Assembly: GCF_051628905.1 (NCBI RefSeq)
Contig: NZ_CP157575.1
Coordinates: 2,666,001 to 2,730,000 of the forward strand
DNA from: Asaia sp037151935
Lineage (GTDB): Bacteria > Pseudomonadota > Alphaproteobacteria > Acetobacterales > Acetobacteraceae
Length of the DNA: 64,000 nucleotides
Reading direction: 5' to 3'
This document shows positions 42,724 through 51,500 of this stretch, one piece after another. A program made the position numbers and the translations under genes. Position 1 is the stretch's first letter; each line of letters begins with the position of its first letter. The notes below the pieces were generated by a model, which searched no databases, was not told where the DNA came from, and was given only the letters and a program-made list of their open reading frames with translations.

Positions 42724-43677
42724 TCAGGTGTTTTTGGGATCGACGGTCCTGAAGCCATAGGTGACATAATCTGGCAGGACACGGCCTTTTTCAACGCGCA
42801 CGCTCAGATAGCCTTCAGGCGTGCCGAGCCGCGTGCCGTGCCACCAATTGCCCGAGACGGCACCGCCCGTGATGTAGGGTACCCCATGCCAGGTAACGGT
42901 TTCGTAGACATGGGTATGGCCCTGAAACACGCCGATCACGTTGTAATGGTCGAACAGATCGAGCACCTGATAGGCGTTCCTGATGCGCGTACCCTGATGT
43001 GCGGGGGGCTTTCCCGGAGGCGGAGCGTAATCTTCAACCGCTGTCACGAGTGGAATATGGGTCGAGACGATCACCGGCGTGCCAATAGGCATTGAAGCCA
43101 GATCATGGCTCAGCCATGCAAGCTGAGCCGGGTCGATATAGCCCTCATAGGCGCGGTCGGGCGTAATGCCGATTGAGTCGAGAACGATGAAATGCACGCC
43201 CTTATGGTCGAAGGAATAATAGGGCGAGCCAAAATTATCGGTGTAATATTTCTTGCCATAGAGCGGGTCGGAAGGCTCGATGCCGCTTTTGGTATAGATG
43301 CCAAGGCAGTCATGATTGCCCATGGTGTTGTGCACCTGATGGCCCAGCGTATCGGCTGTCTGCTTGTACAGATCCATCAGGCTCATCGCGCGTGATTTCG
43401 GCACACCGAGCGCATCGAAAACATGGTCGCCACCCTGAAGGGTGAAATCGGCATTATGGGTGCGCGCCTGAGTGAAGCAGTCGAGACAGCCTTTCGAGGC
43501 GTCAAGTTCCGGCTGGATATGGGTGTCGGTCAGAAACAGGAAAGTGAAATCGTCATGGGGCAGCAGCGTGGGGCGCTGCGGCACCAGAGCCAAAGCGCGG
43601 CTGTTGAAGCCGAGCGTGCCTGCGGCGAGGCCGGTAAGCGCGGCTGAACGAAGAAATCTGCGCCGGGGGAGAAGCAT
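42724..43677 (-). CDS. Tat-exported calcineurin-like metallophosphoesterase
   Basis: This 317-residue protein begins with a twin-arginine signal (LPRRRFLRSAALTGLAAG). The two-metal phosphoesterase motifs are all present in order: FLTDTHI (D-x-H), LQGGDHVFD (GD), MGNHDCLG (GNHD), VSTHIPLV (H) and FQGHTHVYE (GHTH). It therefore acts in the periplasm on a phosphate ester. The substrate is unknown; relatives include phosphodiesterases and phosphatases. It stands alone, divergent from the DUF885 gene. Confidence 0.9.
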   Translation of the reverse strand: MLLPRRRFLRSAALTGLAAGTLGFNSRALALVPQRPTLLPHDDFTFLFLTDTHIQPELDASKGCLDCFTQARTHNADFTLQGGDHVFDALGVPKSRAMSLMDLYKQTADTLGHQVHNTMGNHDCLGIYTKSGIEPSDPLYGKKYYTDNFGSPYYSFDHKGVHFIVLDSIGITPDRAYEGYIDPAQLAWLSHDLASMPIGTPVIVSTHIPLVTAVEDYAPPPGKPPAHQGTRIRNAYQVLDLFDHYNVIGVFQGHTHVYETVTWHGVPYITGGAVSGNWWHGTRLGTPEGYLSVRVEKGRVLPDYVTYGFRTVDPKNT

Positions 43678-43894
43678 GACGACACCCTGTCTTCTGAAGA
43701 GGTTGAGTGGCCCCGAGCAATAGACGCACGCTTTTGGCGATTGGGTGAAGTTTCAGTGACATGACGGGCTCGTGTTCGTACGGGGCTCTATGACGCCTTG
43801 GCGCGCTGGCTCGACGTTGTTTTGCCACGCAATGCATTGACGCATCGTGTCCGAAAGGTCGTTATGCCTGCGAATTGTTTTCTCAGGAGGCAGG

Positions 43895-45679
43895 ATGCGC
43901 GCGCAGTTCAGGAAAAAATTCCCCTTCGGTCGCAGGATTGCGCTGCTTATGGGGGTCGGTCTCGTTCTGTCGCCGTTTTCGGCGCGCGCCGATGATGTCG
44001 GCTCACTCGTCAGCGATTACGATCGCTTCACGGCGGCGCTCGATCCGGTTTCGGCCGCGTCACGTGGAGATCAGAATGCGGCGGAACGCTGGCCCGATGA
44101 CAGTCCGGCCGCAGAGGCAGCACGTCTGAAGCAGAGGCAGGCGTTCAAAGAGCGTTTATCGCATCTCGATCTGGCCATGCTCAAGGGCGAGGCACTACTC
44201 AATGCGCGTCTGATGATCTGGGAGAACGACCTGGCCATAGAGGGCCAGAAATTCGACCCGTCGCGTATGCCGTTTACAAGCGATGAAGGGTTTTATCAGG
44301 AGATCGGTTACGCTGCCGATAATACGCCCTTGCGCAGCGAGGCTGATGCCAGCCATTGGCTGGTGCGCATGAATCGTATCCCGGCTTATGACGCGCAACA
44401 GACCGAGAATATGCGCCGTGGCATTGCGACGCATTTTGTCCAGCCGCGTCTGATTGCCGAAATCGCCCTGCGTGCCGTCAAGGCGCAGGCGGCGCTGCCT
44501 GAGCGTGAAAATCCGGCACTTCGTCCCTTCGACTCGCTGCCCGCTACCATGCCAATAGCTCTGCGCAAGTCATTGCGTGCTGAGGGCGAGCGCATCGTGC
44601 ATGACAGGATCAAGCCCGCCGAACAGGCTCTGGCCCGGTTTTTCGAGACGGAATACCTGCCCGCCAGCCGCGATAGCCTGGGAGCGTCATCTCTGCCCGA
44701 CGGGCGCGCCTATTACGCCTATCTCGTGAAAAGCGAGACCACTACGACGCTCACCCCCGATCAGATCTTTGCGCTCGGGCAGTCTGAAATCGTTCGCATC
44801 CACAGGTCTATGCAAAGCCAGATGGACGCTGTTGGCTTCCATGGCGATTTCAAGAGCTTTGTGAGCACCATCAAGGCCGATCCGCAGTTTTACGTCACCA
44901 CGCGTCAGGCCCTGATGGAAAAGGCTAGTTTTCTGGCCAAGAAGATCGATGGTGAATTGCCGCGTGTGATCGGCAAACTGCCCCGCCTGACTTATGGCGT
45001 GCGCGAGGTGCCGCGCGCGATCGAAGAGGGCTATACGACGGGGCGTTACGACCCAGGCAGCCCGGTTCTGGGCATTTCCGGCGGGCTGATGATCAACACC
45101 TCGCATCTTGACCAGCGCCCGCTTTATGAATTGCCGTCTCTCGTCGCGCATGAAGGCGTGCCGGGCCACCATATCCAGATAGCGCTGGCGCAGGAAATGA
45201 CCGATTTGCCCGGTTTTCGTCGCGATTATGCCACCACGGCTTTTGTCGAAGGCTGGGCGCTTTACGCAGAGCAGTTCGTGAGTGAAATCGGGCTCTATCC
45301 GACGCCCTATGAGCGTTTCGGTCAGCTTTCCATGGAGATGTGGCGCGCCTGTCGTCTGGTCATGGATGTTGGCATTCATTGGAAGAACTGGTCGCGTGAT
45401 CAGGCGCTCTCCTGCCTGCGCGATAATACGGCGCTGGCCGAGAAAAACATCCAGAACGAGACCAACCGCTACATCTCATGGCCCGGTCAGGCACTGGGTT
45501 ACAAAATCGGCGAATTGACCATTCTCGATCTGCGTCATCAGGCAGAAACGGCGCTCGGTTCGAAATTCGACGAGAGGCGCTTTCACGATCTGGTTCTGGA
45601 TGAGGGCGCGATGCCTCTCGCTCTGCTGCGTGAACGCGTAAAGGACTGGATTGAGGCTGAAAAACACCGCGCCGGATAA
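43895..45679 (+). CDS. DUF885 family exported protein, probable metallopeptidase
   Basis: ATG 43895, with AGGAGG just upstream (43885-43890), gives 594 residues with a signal peptide ending near SARAD; a GTG at 43847 is possible. The protein is helical and carries ELPSLVAHEGVPGHHIQIAL, the HExxPGHH zinc-type motif of DUF885, and DYATTAFVEGWALYAEQ, supplying a further glutamate. DUF885 proteins are thought to be M3-like zinc peptidases; specificity is not established. A strong hairpin after the stop separates it from the convergent SDR gene. Confidence 0.9.
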   Translation: MRAQFRKKFPFGRRIALLMGVGLVLSPFSARADDVGSLVSDYDRFTAALDPVSAASRGDQNAAERWPDDSPAAEAARLKQRQAFKERLSHLDLAMLKGEALLNARLMIWENDLAIEGQKFDPSRMPFTSDEGFYQEIGYAADNTPLRSEADASHWLVRMNRIPAYDAQQTENMRRGIATHFVQPRLIAEIALRAVKAQAALPERENPALRPFDSLPATMPIALRKSLRAEGERIVHDRIKPAEQALARFFETEYLPASRDSLGASSLPDGRAYYAYLVKSETTTTLTPDQIFALGQSEIVRIHRSMQSQMDAVGFHGDFKSFVSTIKADPQFYVTTRQALMEKASFLAKKIDGELPRVIGKLPRLTYGVREVPRAIEEGYTTGRYDPGSPVLGISGGLMINTSHLDQRPLYELPSLVAHEGVPGHHIQIALAQEMTDLPGFRRDYATTAFVEGWALYAEQFVSEIGLYPTPYERFGQLSMEMWRACRLVMDVGIHWKNWSRDQALSCLRDNTALAEKNIQNETNRYISWPGQALGYKIGELTILDLRHQAETALGSKFDERRFHDLVLDEGAMPLALLRERVKDWIEAEKHRAG

Positions 45680-45686
45680 GTGAAGT

Positions 45687-45720
45687 GGCCGGTCACGGGG
45701 CGACGTGCCCCTGACTGGCC
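45687..45720. terminator. Strong hairpin between convergent genes
   Basis: GGCCGGTCA (45687-45695) pairs with TGACTGGCC (45712-45720) with one G-U pair, continued inward by CGGGGC/GCCCC. It lies between the stops of the DUF885 gene (45679) and the SDR gene (45740) and probably terminates both directions. No T run is present. Confidence 0.6.
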
Positions 45721-45739
45721 GAGGTATCGGGCGCGCGTG

Positions 45740-46486
45740 TTAGCGAAGACCGCCCGACGCGATGAGTGTCTCACCCGTCAGCCAACGCGAGTCTTCCGAT
45801 GCGAGGAAGACGGCAAGCGGGCCGATATCCTTGACCTCACCCGTGCGGCCCAGCGGCGTCTGGGCAATGATTGCCTGCTCCATTTCCGAACCGATGACAC
45901 TGGCGGTCTGCGTGCCTTCAGTCTTGATAAGGCCCGGATTGATGGCGTTCACCCTGATCTGGCGCGGGCCGAGTTCCTTGGCCAGCGAGCCGGTGATGGC
46001 GTCGACGGCACCCTTTGTACCTGTATAGACGGCGCTGTTTGGTGGGGTGATGCGCGAGACGACCGAGCTGATATTGATGACGCTGCTGCCCGCCGAGAGA
46101 TGCGGGCTTGCTGCCTGCGTCACAAGAAGCGTGCCGAGCACGTTGATGTCGAAGAGGCGGTGAAAATGCTCTTCGGTGATGTCGTCGATTCCGGCAAACT
46201 CGTAGACGCCCGAATTATTGACAACGATATCGAGCCTTCCAAAGCTGCTAATCGCCTTGTCGATAATGGTAGAAGCACCCGCTTTTTTCGAGACGTCGCC
46301 CTGCACAGCGATAGCCTTGCCGCCCTCGGCAGTGATTGCGGCAACGATCTTATCGGCGCCTTCACGGCTCGAGGCGTAATTGACGACCACCGAAGCACCC
46401 GCTTCGGCCAGTGCTCTGGCAATTTCAGTGCCGATCCCCTTGGAAGCTCCTGTAACGACGGCGACTTTTCCTGAAAGCTTGCTCAT
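45740..46486 (-). CDS. Short-chain dehydrogenase/reductase
   Basis: This 248-residue classical SDR starts at ATG 46486 (MSKLSGKVAVVTGASKGIGT). The cofactor loop TGASKGIG, the NNSGVYEF segment and the catalytic Ser (INISSVVS) with YTGTK (YxxxK) are all present. The Ala/Ser following beta-2 (NYASSREGAD) suggests NADP(H). It is divergently arranged with a TetR regulator, with palindromes between them, so it is likely an inducible detoxifying or ketone/alcohol-converting oxidoreductase. The substrate cannot be read. Annotation beginning at 46630 would be too long. Confidence 0.93.
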   Translation of the reverse strand: MSKLSGKVAVVTGASKGIGTEIARALAEAGASVVVNYASSREGADKIVAAITAEGGKAIAVQGDVSKKAGASTIIDKAISSFGRLDIVVNNSGVYEFAGIDDITEEHFHRLFDINVLGTLLVTQAASPHLSAGSSVINISSVVSRITPPNSAVYTGTKGAVDAITGSLAKELGPRQIRVNAINPGLIKTEGTQTASVIGSEMEQAIIAQTPLGRTGEVKDIGPLAVFLASEDSRWLTGETLIASGGLR

Positions 46487-46578
46487 GATCCTGATACCTG
46501 TCTGATGGCGGGTCCATGCTTTTTTTGGAAGAGGACACGCGAAGGTGAGAAAAAGGCGAGAGGGAACAACTTTATTTG

Positions 46579-46621
46579 TGGAGTGATCGCTCCAACATTG
46601 TGCATATGAGACGCGTCTCAT
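46579..46621. promoter_or_regulatory. Two palindromic operator candidates for the TetR/SDR pair
   Basis: ATGAGACGCGTCTCAT (46606-46621) is a perfect 16-bp palindrome. TGGAGTGATCGCTCCA (46579-46594) is a palindrome with one mismatched pair and recurs in part (TTTGTGGAGCGAT) just before the tetR start near 46635. Both lie between the divergent starts of the SDR (46486) and the TetR-family gene (46645). They are the expected position and shape for a repressor binding its own and its neighbour's promoter. Confidence 0.6.
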
Positions 46622-46644
46622 CAGTTTCAAGGATTTGTGGAGCG

Positions 46645-47265
46645 ATGGTTACAAAAATTATCGATGCCCCTCGCAAGGCGCGTGGGCGCCCGCCCTCCTT
46701 CGACCGCGAGACCGCCCTTGTCGCGGCCATGCGACTGTTCTGGGACAGAGGTTATGAAGGAACAAGCTTCGATGATCTCATCGCGGTGATGGGCATCAGC
46801 GCGTCGAGTTTCTATAACAGCTTCGGCAGCAAGGAAGCACTGTATCACGAGGCGATCGACGCCTATGCCAGACAGGCGGGAGCCTGGTTTGTCACGGCGC
46901 TTCAGGTTAATGATTCCACGGTAGAAGCTTTTCGAGCGCTTTTTGACGCAGCGGCACGTGAATTTACGCGCTGCGACGCCCCTTCTGGATGCATGATTGC
47001 CACCGCTGCCACCCAGTGTTCACCTGCGCAGAATCGCCTCAAGGCCATGATGATCGACCAGCGCCGTATGGCGGAAGACGCCATGAAGCAACGCCTTGCC
47101 CAAGGCGTCGCGAAGGGCGATCTGCCTAAAGACACGGACGTCGATGCCCTTGCGGCTTATTTCAGTGTTGTGATGCAAGGGCTTGGCATTCAGGCCCGTG
47201 ACGGGGCCAGTCGCAAAAAGCTCACCGAGATTGGCCATATGGCTCTGGCGGTGCTCAAGCGGTGA
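46645..47265 (+). CDS. TetR-family transcriptional regulator
   Basis: This 206-residue repressor-type protein from ATG 46645 has GGAG a few bases upstream. The HTH is ALVAAMRLFWDRGYEGTSFD and LIAVMGISASSFYNSFGSKE, the standard TetR signature, followed by an all-helical ligand domain with DAPSGCMIATAATQC. It is divergent from the SDR gene, with palindromes in the spacer. By the usual logic it represses that gene and itself, and a small hydrophobic ligand relieves repression. The start at 46576 is rejected because it would include the operator region. Confidence 0.92.
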   Translation: MVTKIIDAPRKARGRPPSFDRETALVAAMRLFWDRGYEGTSFDDLIAVMGISASSFYNSFGSKEALYHEAIDAYARQAGAWFVTALQVNDSTVEAFRALFDAAAREFTRCDAPSGCMIATAATQCSPAQNRLKAMMIDQRRMAEDAMKQRLAQGVAKGDLPKDTDVDALAAYFSVVMQGLGIQARDGASRKKLTEIGHMALAVLKR

Positions 47266-47509
47266 AGGAAAGAGAAAAGCCGAATTTCAGGTAACGCCCC
47301 CCTTACCAGAGGATGATTGACCGAAATCATTTGAAGGGGAGTGAGACGATTCCCGCGTTGAAGAATGGCGAATGGGGTTTTAGATAGGGTCACCCCACGT
47401 CTTTGCCCTGATCAGCGGTGGTATTCAGGGTGTTGGGGAAAAATCGACCGGGAGCGCGCACAGCAGCGTTCATCTCATAGTAATAGTTGCAAAGGCGTAA
47501 ACGCGGCCC

Positions 47510-48769
47510 ATGTCCCCAGATAGTTCTGCTACTGCCCCGGTACCCGAGGCACAGACGGCTCCTGCGGCCCAGCCGATAGTGAATCCTTATGTTGTGCCGT
47601 GCGAATTGCCTACGAATGATGCCGGTCAGGGCATTCACTTCGATTTCAACTGGGGCGCGCGTGTTCTGCTACCCCTGCAGCCTGGCGGGCGCTGGCGTGC
47701 CACTCTGACTGATCTCGATAACTCGACGATCATTTTTCAAGGCGAATTGGAAGAGGGGCATCTCTCTTCAACCAAGAAATTCTTTATCCGCTTTGCCATC
47801 GATGTGCAGCGTATTGCCGAAGACGGTACCGAAACGAAGGTGCTGCATCACGAATTCGATGCGCGGGGCAAAGTCGTCCTCATTCAGCTTCCGGTCGGTA
47901 CGCTGGGCGATACGCTAGGCTGGTTTCCCTATGTGGCGCGATTTGCTGAAAAAAGTGGCGCGCGCGTGATCTGCTCTCTGGCAGGCGTGTTTATTCCGCT
48001 CTTCGCCAAGGCCTATCCAGAAATCGAACTGACGACGAAGGAAGATCTGGAAAAGAATCCTCTGCGCTCGCAGATCTATGCGACCTATAATATCGGCCTG
48101 TTTTTCGAAGATACCGAAAATATCCACCAGCCCTGCGACTTCCGCTATGTCGGCTTGCATCGCACAGCTGGCTATATTCTAGGGGTGGACCCAACCGAAG
48201 AGCCGCCGAAAATCGTGATCGAGGACGACACGCGGCCGATCGAGGAACCCTATGTCTGCATCGCAACGCAGGCCTCTGCGCAGTGTAAATACTGGAACAA
48301 TCCTGGCGGCTGGCTTGGGGTGATCGATTATCTGAAGAAGCGCGGCTATCGCGTGATCTGCATCGATCAGAAGCCTTTCAGCGGCGCAGGTATCGTGTGG
48401 AACCAGATCCCCAATGGCGCCGAAGACCAGACGGGCAATCGTCCGCTGGCCGAGCGTGCGCGCTGGCTTAAACACGCCGACCTGTTCATAGGGCTCAGCT
48501 CGGGCCTGACCTGGCTCGCCTGGGCTACAGGGACCAAGACCATCCTCATTTCAGGTTTCACCCACCCGAATAATGAGTTCCATACGCCGTGGCGCATCAT
48601 CTCCTGGCATGGCTGCAATTCGTGCTGGAACGACCCGCGTTACATGTTCGATCACAACGATTTCCTTTGGTGCCCAAGGCACGCCAATACTGACCGCCAG
48701 TTCGAGTGCTCCAGATTGATCTCGACAGATGTGGTTACGAAAAATATCGCGCTGGCGCTTGACGCCTGA
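47510..48769 (+). CDS. Autotransporter O-heptosyltransferase (BAHT family, TibC-like)
   Basis: This 419-residue cytosolic glycosyltransferase of the heptosyltransferase superfamily has a proline/alanine-rich N-terminal tail, then an N-terminal beta domain, then VVLIQLPVGTLGDTLGWFPY (nucleotide-sugar side) and LFIGLSSGLTWLAWATGTKT. The C-terminus has four cysteines, Cys369, Cys372, Cys388 and Cys400 (CNSC, WCPRH, ECSR), which match the iron-binding finger of TibC-type transferases. These enzymes glycosylate autotransporter adhesins carrying strand-loop-strand repeats. No adhesin lies in the window, so the acceptor must be elsewhere. A TibC-like role is well supported by family; the sugar is inferred. 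Confidence 0.87.
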   Translation: MSPDSSATAPVPEAQTAPAAQPIVNPYVVPCELPTNDAGQGIHFDFNWGARVLLPLQPGGRWRATLTDLDNSTIIFQGELEEGHLSSTKKFFIRFAIDVQRIAEDGTETKVLHHEFDARGKVVLIQLPVGTLGDTLGWFPYVARFAEKSGARVICSLAGVFIPLFAKAYPEIELTTKEDLEKNPLRSQIYATYNIGLFFEDTENIHQPCDFRYVGLHRTAGYILGVDPTEEPPKIVIEDDTRPIEEPYVCIATQASAQCKYWNNPGGWLGVIDYLKKRGYRVICIDQKPFSGAGIVWNQIPNGAEDQTGNRPLAERARWLKHADLFIGLSSGLTWLAWATGTKTILISGFTHPNNEFHTPWRIISWHGCNSCWNDPRYMFDHNDFLWCPRHANTDRQFECSRLISTDVVTKNIALALDA

Positions 48770-48805
48770 GCTGTGATCGCGTGAGGGGCGCTGCAAGGGC
48801 GTACC

Positions 48806-49696
48806 TCACGTCAAGGGCAGGAAAAGCTCCGCCACCGCTTCATGCTCAGGCACCTCTGGGTAGAAGTGAAGCCTTTGGCAATAAAGCGGGAAATCGCGTA
48901 TTTCCTCACCGCTCCGGGGTAGCCAATCCCGGTAGAGCAGGGTCGCGGCGTCTTCAAGTCTGTCGATCGTGCCGGTAACATGCAACACGGCACAGCGCCC
49001 AGCAGGAATGCAGCCAATCTCGATCGTCTCGCCAAGAGCGGCCACAGGTTTGTCTGTGCCGACGCAAAGGCTGAGCCGGTAGAGTGCGGGCGGTGTTGTC
49101 TGCGGGTCATCATGAAACAGCGTATAAGTCGCGCTGTTTTGAGGGCTCAGCCCGTTTGCTCGGCGCCAGGTGATAAAACGGCGAATGCTCTGGCCGATAT
49201 CGGCTGGATTCCCTGTATGGGTCATGATCGCGATACGGGTTTCGCCCACACTTCTTATCGTGATGGCGTCCTTGGAAAAATGCTGGGCCATGAGCGTGCT
49301 TCTCGCTTCGTCGAGGGGCGTGCAGGCGGCTTCCCACGTCATCCAGTCCGGGGATTTACGGAAAGACGAGGGCGTCTGACCGGCTCGGCTGCGAAATGCG
49401 CGCGCAAAGGCTTCCGGGGTCTCGTACCCGGCATCGAAAGCGATCTGCGTGATGCTGTCGTCTTTATAGGCGAGATGGAAGGCAGCCCTCCTGAATCGGG
49501 CCAACTGAATATAGCGATGCACGCTGATGCCGAAGAGGGCGTTGAACTGCCGGTGAAAATGGGCAGGCGAGAAGGCTGCCACGGCGCTGACCCGCGCCAG
49601 ATCGAGGGGGTCATCAAGATGTAGGTCGATATGGTCCCGTGCGCGGCGCATCCGGTCGTGATAACAGGCGAGCATGGTGCTTGTGGCGTTAGTCAT
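48806..49696 (-). CDS. AraC-family regulator with GyrI-like effector domain
   Basis: This 296-residue regulator starts at ATG 49696 (MTNATSTMLACYHDRM). An N-terminal AraC-type double HTH (ARVSAVAAFSPAHFHRQFNA and ITQIAFDAGYETPEAFARAF) is followed by a C-terminal GyrI-like/SOUL-type small-molecule domain (ETRIAIMTHTGNPADIGQ, CIPAGRCAVLHVTG, FYPEVPEHEAV). This reversed order (HTH first) is typical of the SoxS/Rob-like RamA-GyrI group involved in drug or stress responses. The effector is unknown. It is isolated, on the strand opposite to the heptosyltransferase gene, with stops facing. Confidence 0.9.
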   Translation of the reverse strand: MTNATSTMLACYHDRMRRARDHIDLHLDDPLDLARVSAVAAFSPAHFHRQFNALFGISVHRYIQLARFRRAAFHLAYKDDSITQIAFDAGYETPEAFARAFRSRAGQTPSSFRKSPDWMTWEAACTPLDEARSTLMAQHFSKDAITIRSVGETRIAIMTHTGNPADIGQSIRRFITWRRANGLSPQNSATYTLFHDDPQTTPPALYRLSLCVGTDKPVAALGETIEIGCIPAGRCAVLHVTGTIDRLEDAATLLYRDWLPRSGEEIRDFPLYCQRLHFYPEVPEHEAVAELFLPLT

Positions 49697-49800
49697 GAGG
49701 GCAATCCTGAGAATTGACTGCTCTTCATCAAGCACAGGTCCGCATGATGTGCTCGTCCGATCATGCTAGGATGCGCTGCGGGGAGGCACCCCGGCTCTTT

Positions 49801-50589
49801 TCAGGCGGTCTGTATTCGGGCGAGCCTGATCTTGACCTCACGCCAGAGAGCCTCTTGCGCCGCCAGATCGAGATCGGCGAGGGTGCTTCCTGTTTCTGCC
49901 AGAACCGATTCCATTGTTTCGATCCGTCGGGTGAATTTGGCATTGCCCTGCCTCAGGCAGGCTTCCGGGTCGAGGCCCAGCTTGCGGGCGAGGCTCGCGA
50001 CGGTGAACAGCACGTCGCCGATTTCGTCTTCCAGCCGGGTTTTGTCACCGCGCGGTAGCTCGGCACGCACCTCGTCGAGTTCTTCCTCGATTTTCTCCAG
50101 CACCTGTTCCGGCGTGTTCCAATCAAAGCCGACGCGCGCGGCGCGCTTGCCGAGTTTTTCCGCCCTGATGAGGGCGGGCAGGGCAGGGGCGATACCGGCC
50201 AGCAAACCGTATTCCGACTTGGCTGCGCGCTCGGCCTGCTTGTTGCGCTCCCATAAATCGGCATCGAGCTCGGCTTCGGCAAAGACATGCGGATGGCGAC
50301 GCACCATCTTGTCGCCTATCTGACGTGCGACTTCGGCAAAATCGAAGCGGCCCGCTTCTTCGGCGATGCGGGCCTGATAAACTACCTGAAGCAGCAGATC
50401 GCCAAGCTCATCGGGCAGAGCCCGCCAGTCTTCCCTCGCAATCGCGTCCATAACCTCATAGGCCTCTTCTATGGCGAAGGGGGCGATGGTTTCGTGAGTC
50501 TGGACCCTGTCCCAGGCGCAGCCCGTCTGCGGGTCGCGCAGACGGGTCATGATGATGAGCAGGCGATCAAGTTGTTCGGCGGCGTTCAC
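49801..50589 (-). CDS. mazG: Nucleoside triphosphate pyrophosphohydrolase MazG
   Basis: This 262-residue cytosolic protein hydrolyses NTPs to NMP and PPi, a housecleaning activity. Both tandem MazG domains are visible. The first has CAWDRVQTHETIAPFAIEEA and PDELGDLLLQVVYQARIAEE; the second has EEELDEVRAEL and EDEIGDVLFTVASLARKLGL. The metal-binding ExxE/ExxD residues are present in both. Length matches E. coli MazG. No mazEF toxin-antitoxin genes are nearby. Confidence 0.95.
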   Translation of the reverse strand: MNAAEQLDRLLIIMTRLRDPQTGCAWDRVQTHETIAPFAIEEAYEVMDAIAREDWRALPDELGDLLLQVVYQARIAEEAGRFDFAEVARQIGDKMVRRHPHVFAEAELDADLWERNKQAERAAKSEYGLLAGIAPALPALIRAEKLGKRAARVGFDWNTPEQVLEKIEEELDEVRAELPRGDKTRLEDEIGDVLFTVASLARKLGLDPEACLRQGNAKFTRRIETMESVLAETGSTLADLDLAAQEALWREVKIRLARIQTA

Positions 50590-50667
50590 GTCAGGCTCCG
50601 GTTAGAAAAAGGGCGATGCCGATTATAGGCAGTCCCTGCCTTGCGTGCCACCGGACGGTGATGCGGC

Positions 50668-51462
50668 TTAGCGATCGCTTTTCTGTTTCAGCGGCTTCTG
50701 GAATTTCAGCACAACCTGATCGGTGCGCCCGCGGATCGATTTGTCGAAGACGGCCAGAGTGTGGCTGTCGTCCGGGTTCCTTAATATCGGGCTGTTCGTC
50801 ACGAGATGAAAGCCGGCAGATTCGACCTGCTTGACGATCAGATCGGGGTCGATGCGATGCAGGGTGGTGGGAGCTGTCGTACCCGTTCCGGGCAGGGCAA
50901 CATGGTCGATCACCATGAAAATGCCACCCGGCTTGAGCGCCTGATAGATCGCCTGATCCATGCGCAAAGCCGTCTCTGGCCCCATGCCGCCATAGACGTC
51001 GTGATAATTCTGCGATGTCCAGACGAGATCGAGCGGCTGCGCCACATGAAAATCGACGATCGGTGTCACGACGACCGAAACATTGCCGAAAGCGGGGCTG
51101 GCGGCGATGGCTTGTGCTACCTGCGGCATCTGTGGGTGACGCGCCACCATCTCTGCGGGAATAACGGCATAGACATGGCCCGACTGGCCGACTTCCAGAC
51201 TGAGCAGCCGGGTGAAATAACCGCTGCCCGGCATGAGATCAGCGACCGCCGCATCTTTGGGCAAAGGGGTGAGAGCCAGAAGATCGAGCGGCTTGCGCAG
51301 CGCGTCCTTGCTGCGATCGGTATCGGGGCGCGCCGACGACGCCAGAAGTGCCGCTGTCGGTGGCGCGGAGGCGGGCGTTGCATCAGGCTGGGCATAAGCC
51401 CCGGCGCAGGGCGCCAGGGTCAACCCTGTCAGGATGAGAGCGAAGGTGAAACGAGATGTCAT
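50668..51462 (-). CDS. Exported class I SAM-dependent methyltransferase (predicted)
   Basis: This 264-residue protein from ATG 51462 has a Sec signal peptide ending GAYAQ; longer frames would hide it. The domain is a class I Rossmann methyltransferase with motif I in VADLMPGSGYFTRLLSLEVG, then LVWTSQNYHDVY and MVIDHVALPGTG. Exported proteins of this COG4798-like group are widespread in alphaproteobacteria but have no established substrate, and SAM is not expected in the periplasm. It may be a methyltransferase fold with another role. It lies downstream of an amino acid permease gene on the same strand. Confidence 0.82.
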   Translation of the reverse strand: MTSRFTFALILTGLTLAPCAGAYAQPDATPASAPPTAALLASSARPDTDRSKDALRKPLDLLALTPLPKDAAVADLMPGSGYFTRLLSLEVGQSGHVYAVIPAEMVARHPQMPQVAQAIAASPAFGNVSVVVTPIVDFHVAQPLDLVWTSQNYHDVYGGMGPETALRMDQAIYQALKPGGIFMVIDHVALPGTGTTAPTTLHRIDPDLIVKQVESAGFHLVTNSPILRNPDDSHTLAVFDKSIRGRTDQVVLKFQKPLKQKSDR

Positions 51463-51500
51463 ACCGGTCATCCTGAAAGGCTGTGGAAAGAAACTCTGGC

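Noticed and set aside
39039..43715. 13-base repeat TTGAGTGGCCCCG at 39039 and 43703
   Set aside because: Exact 13-mers are expected by chance several times in 64 kb; no further flanking identity.
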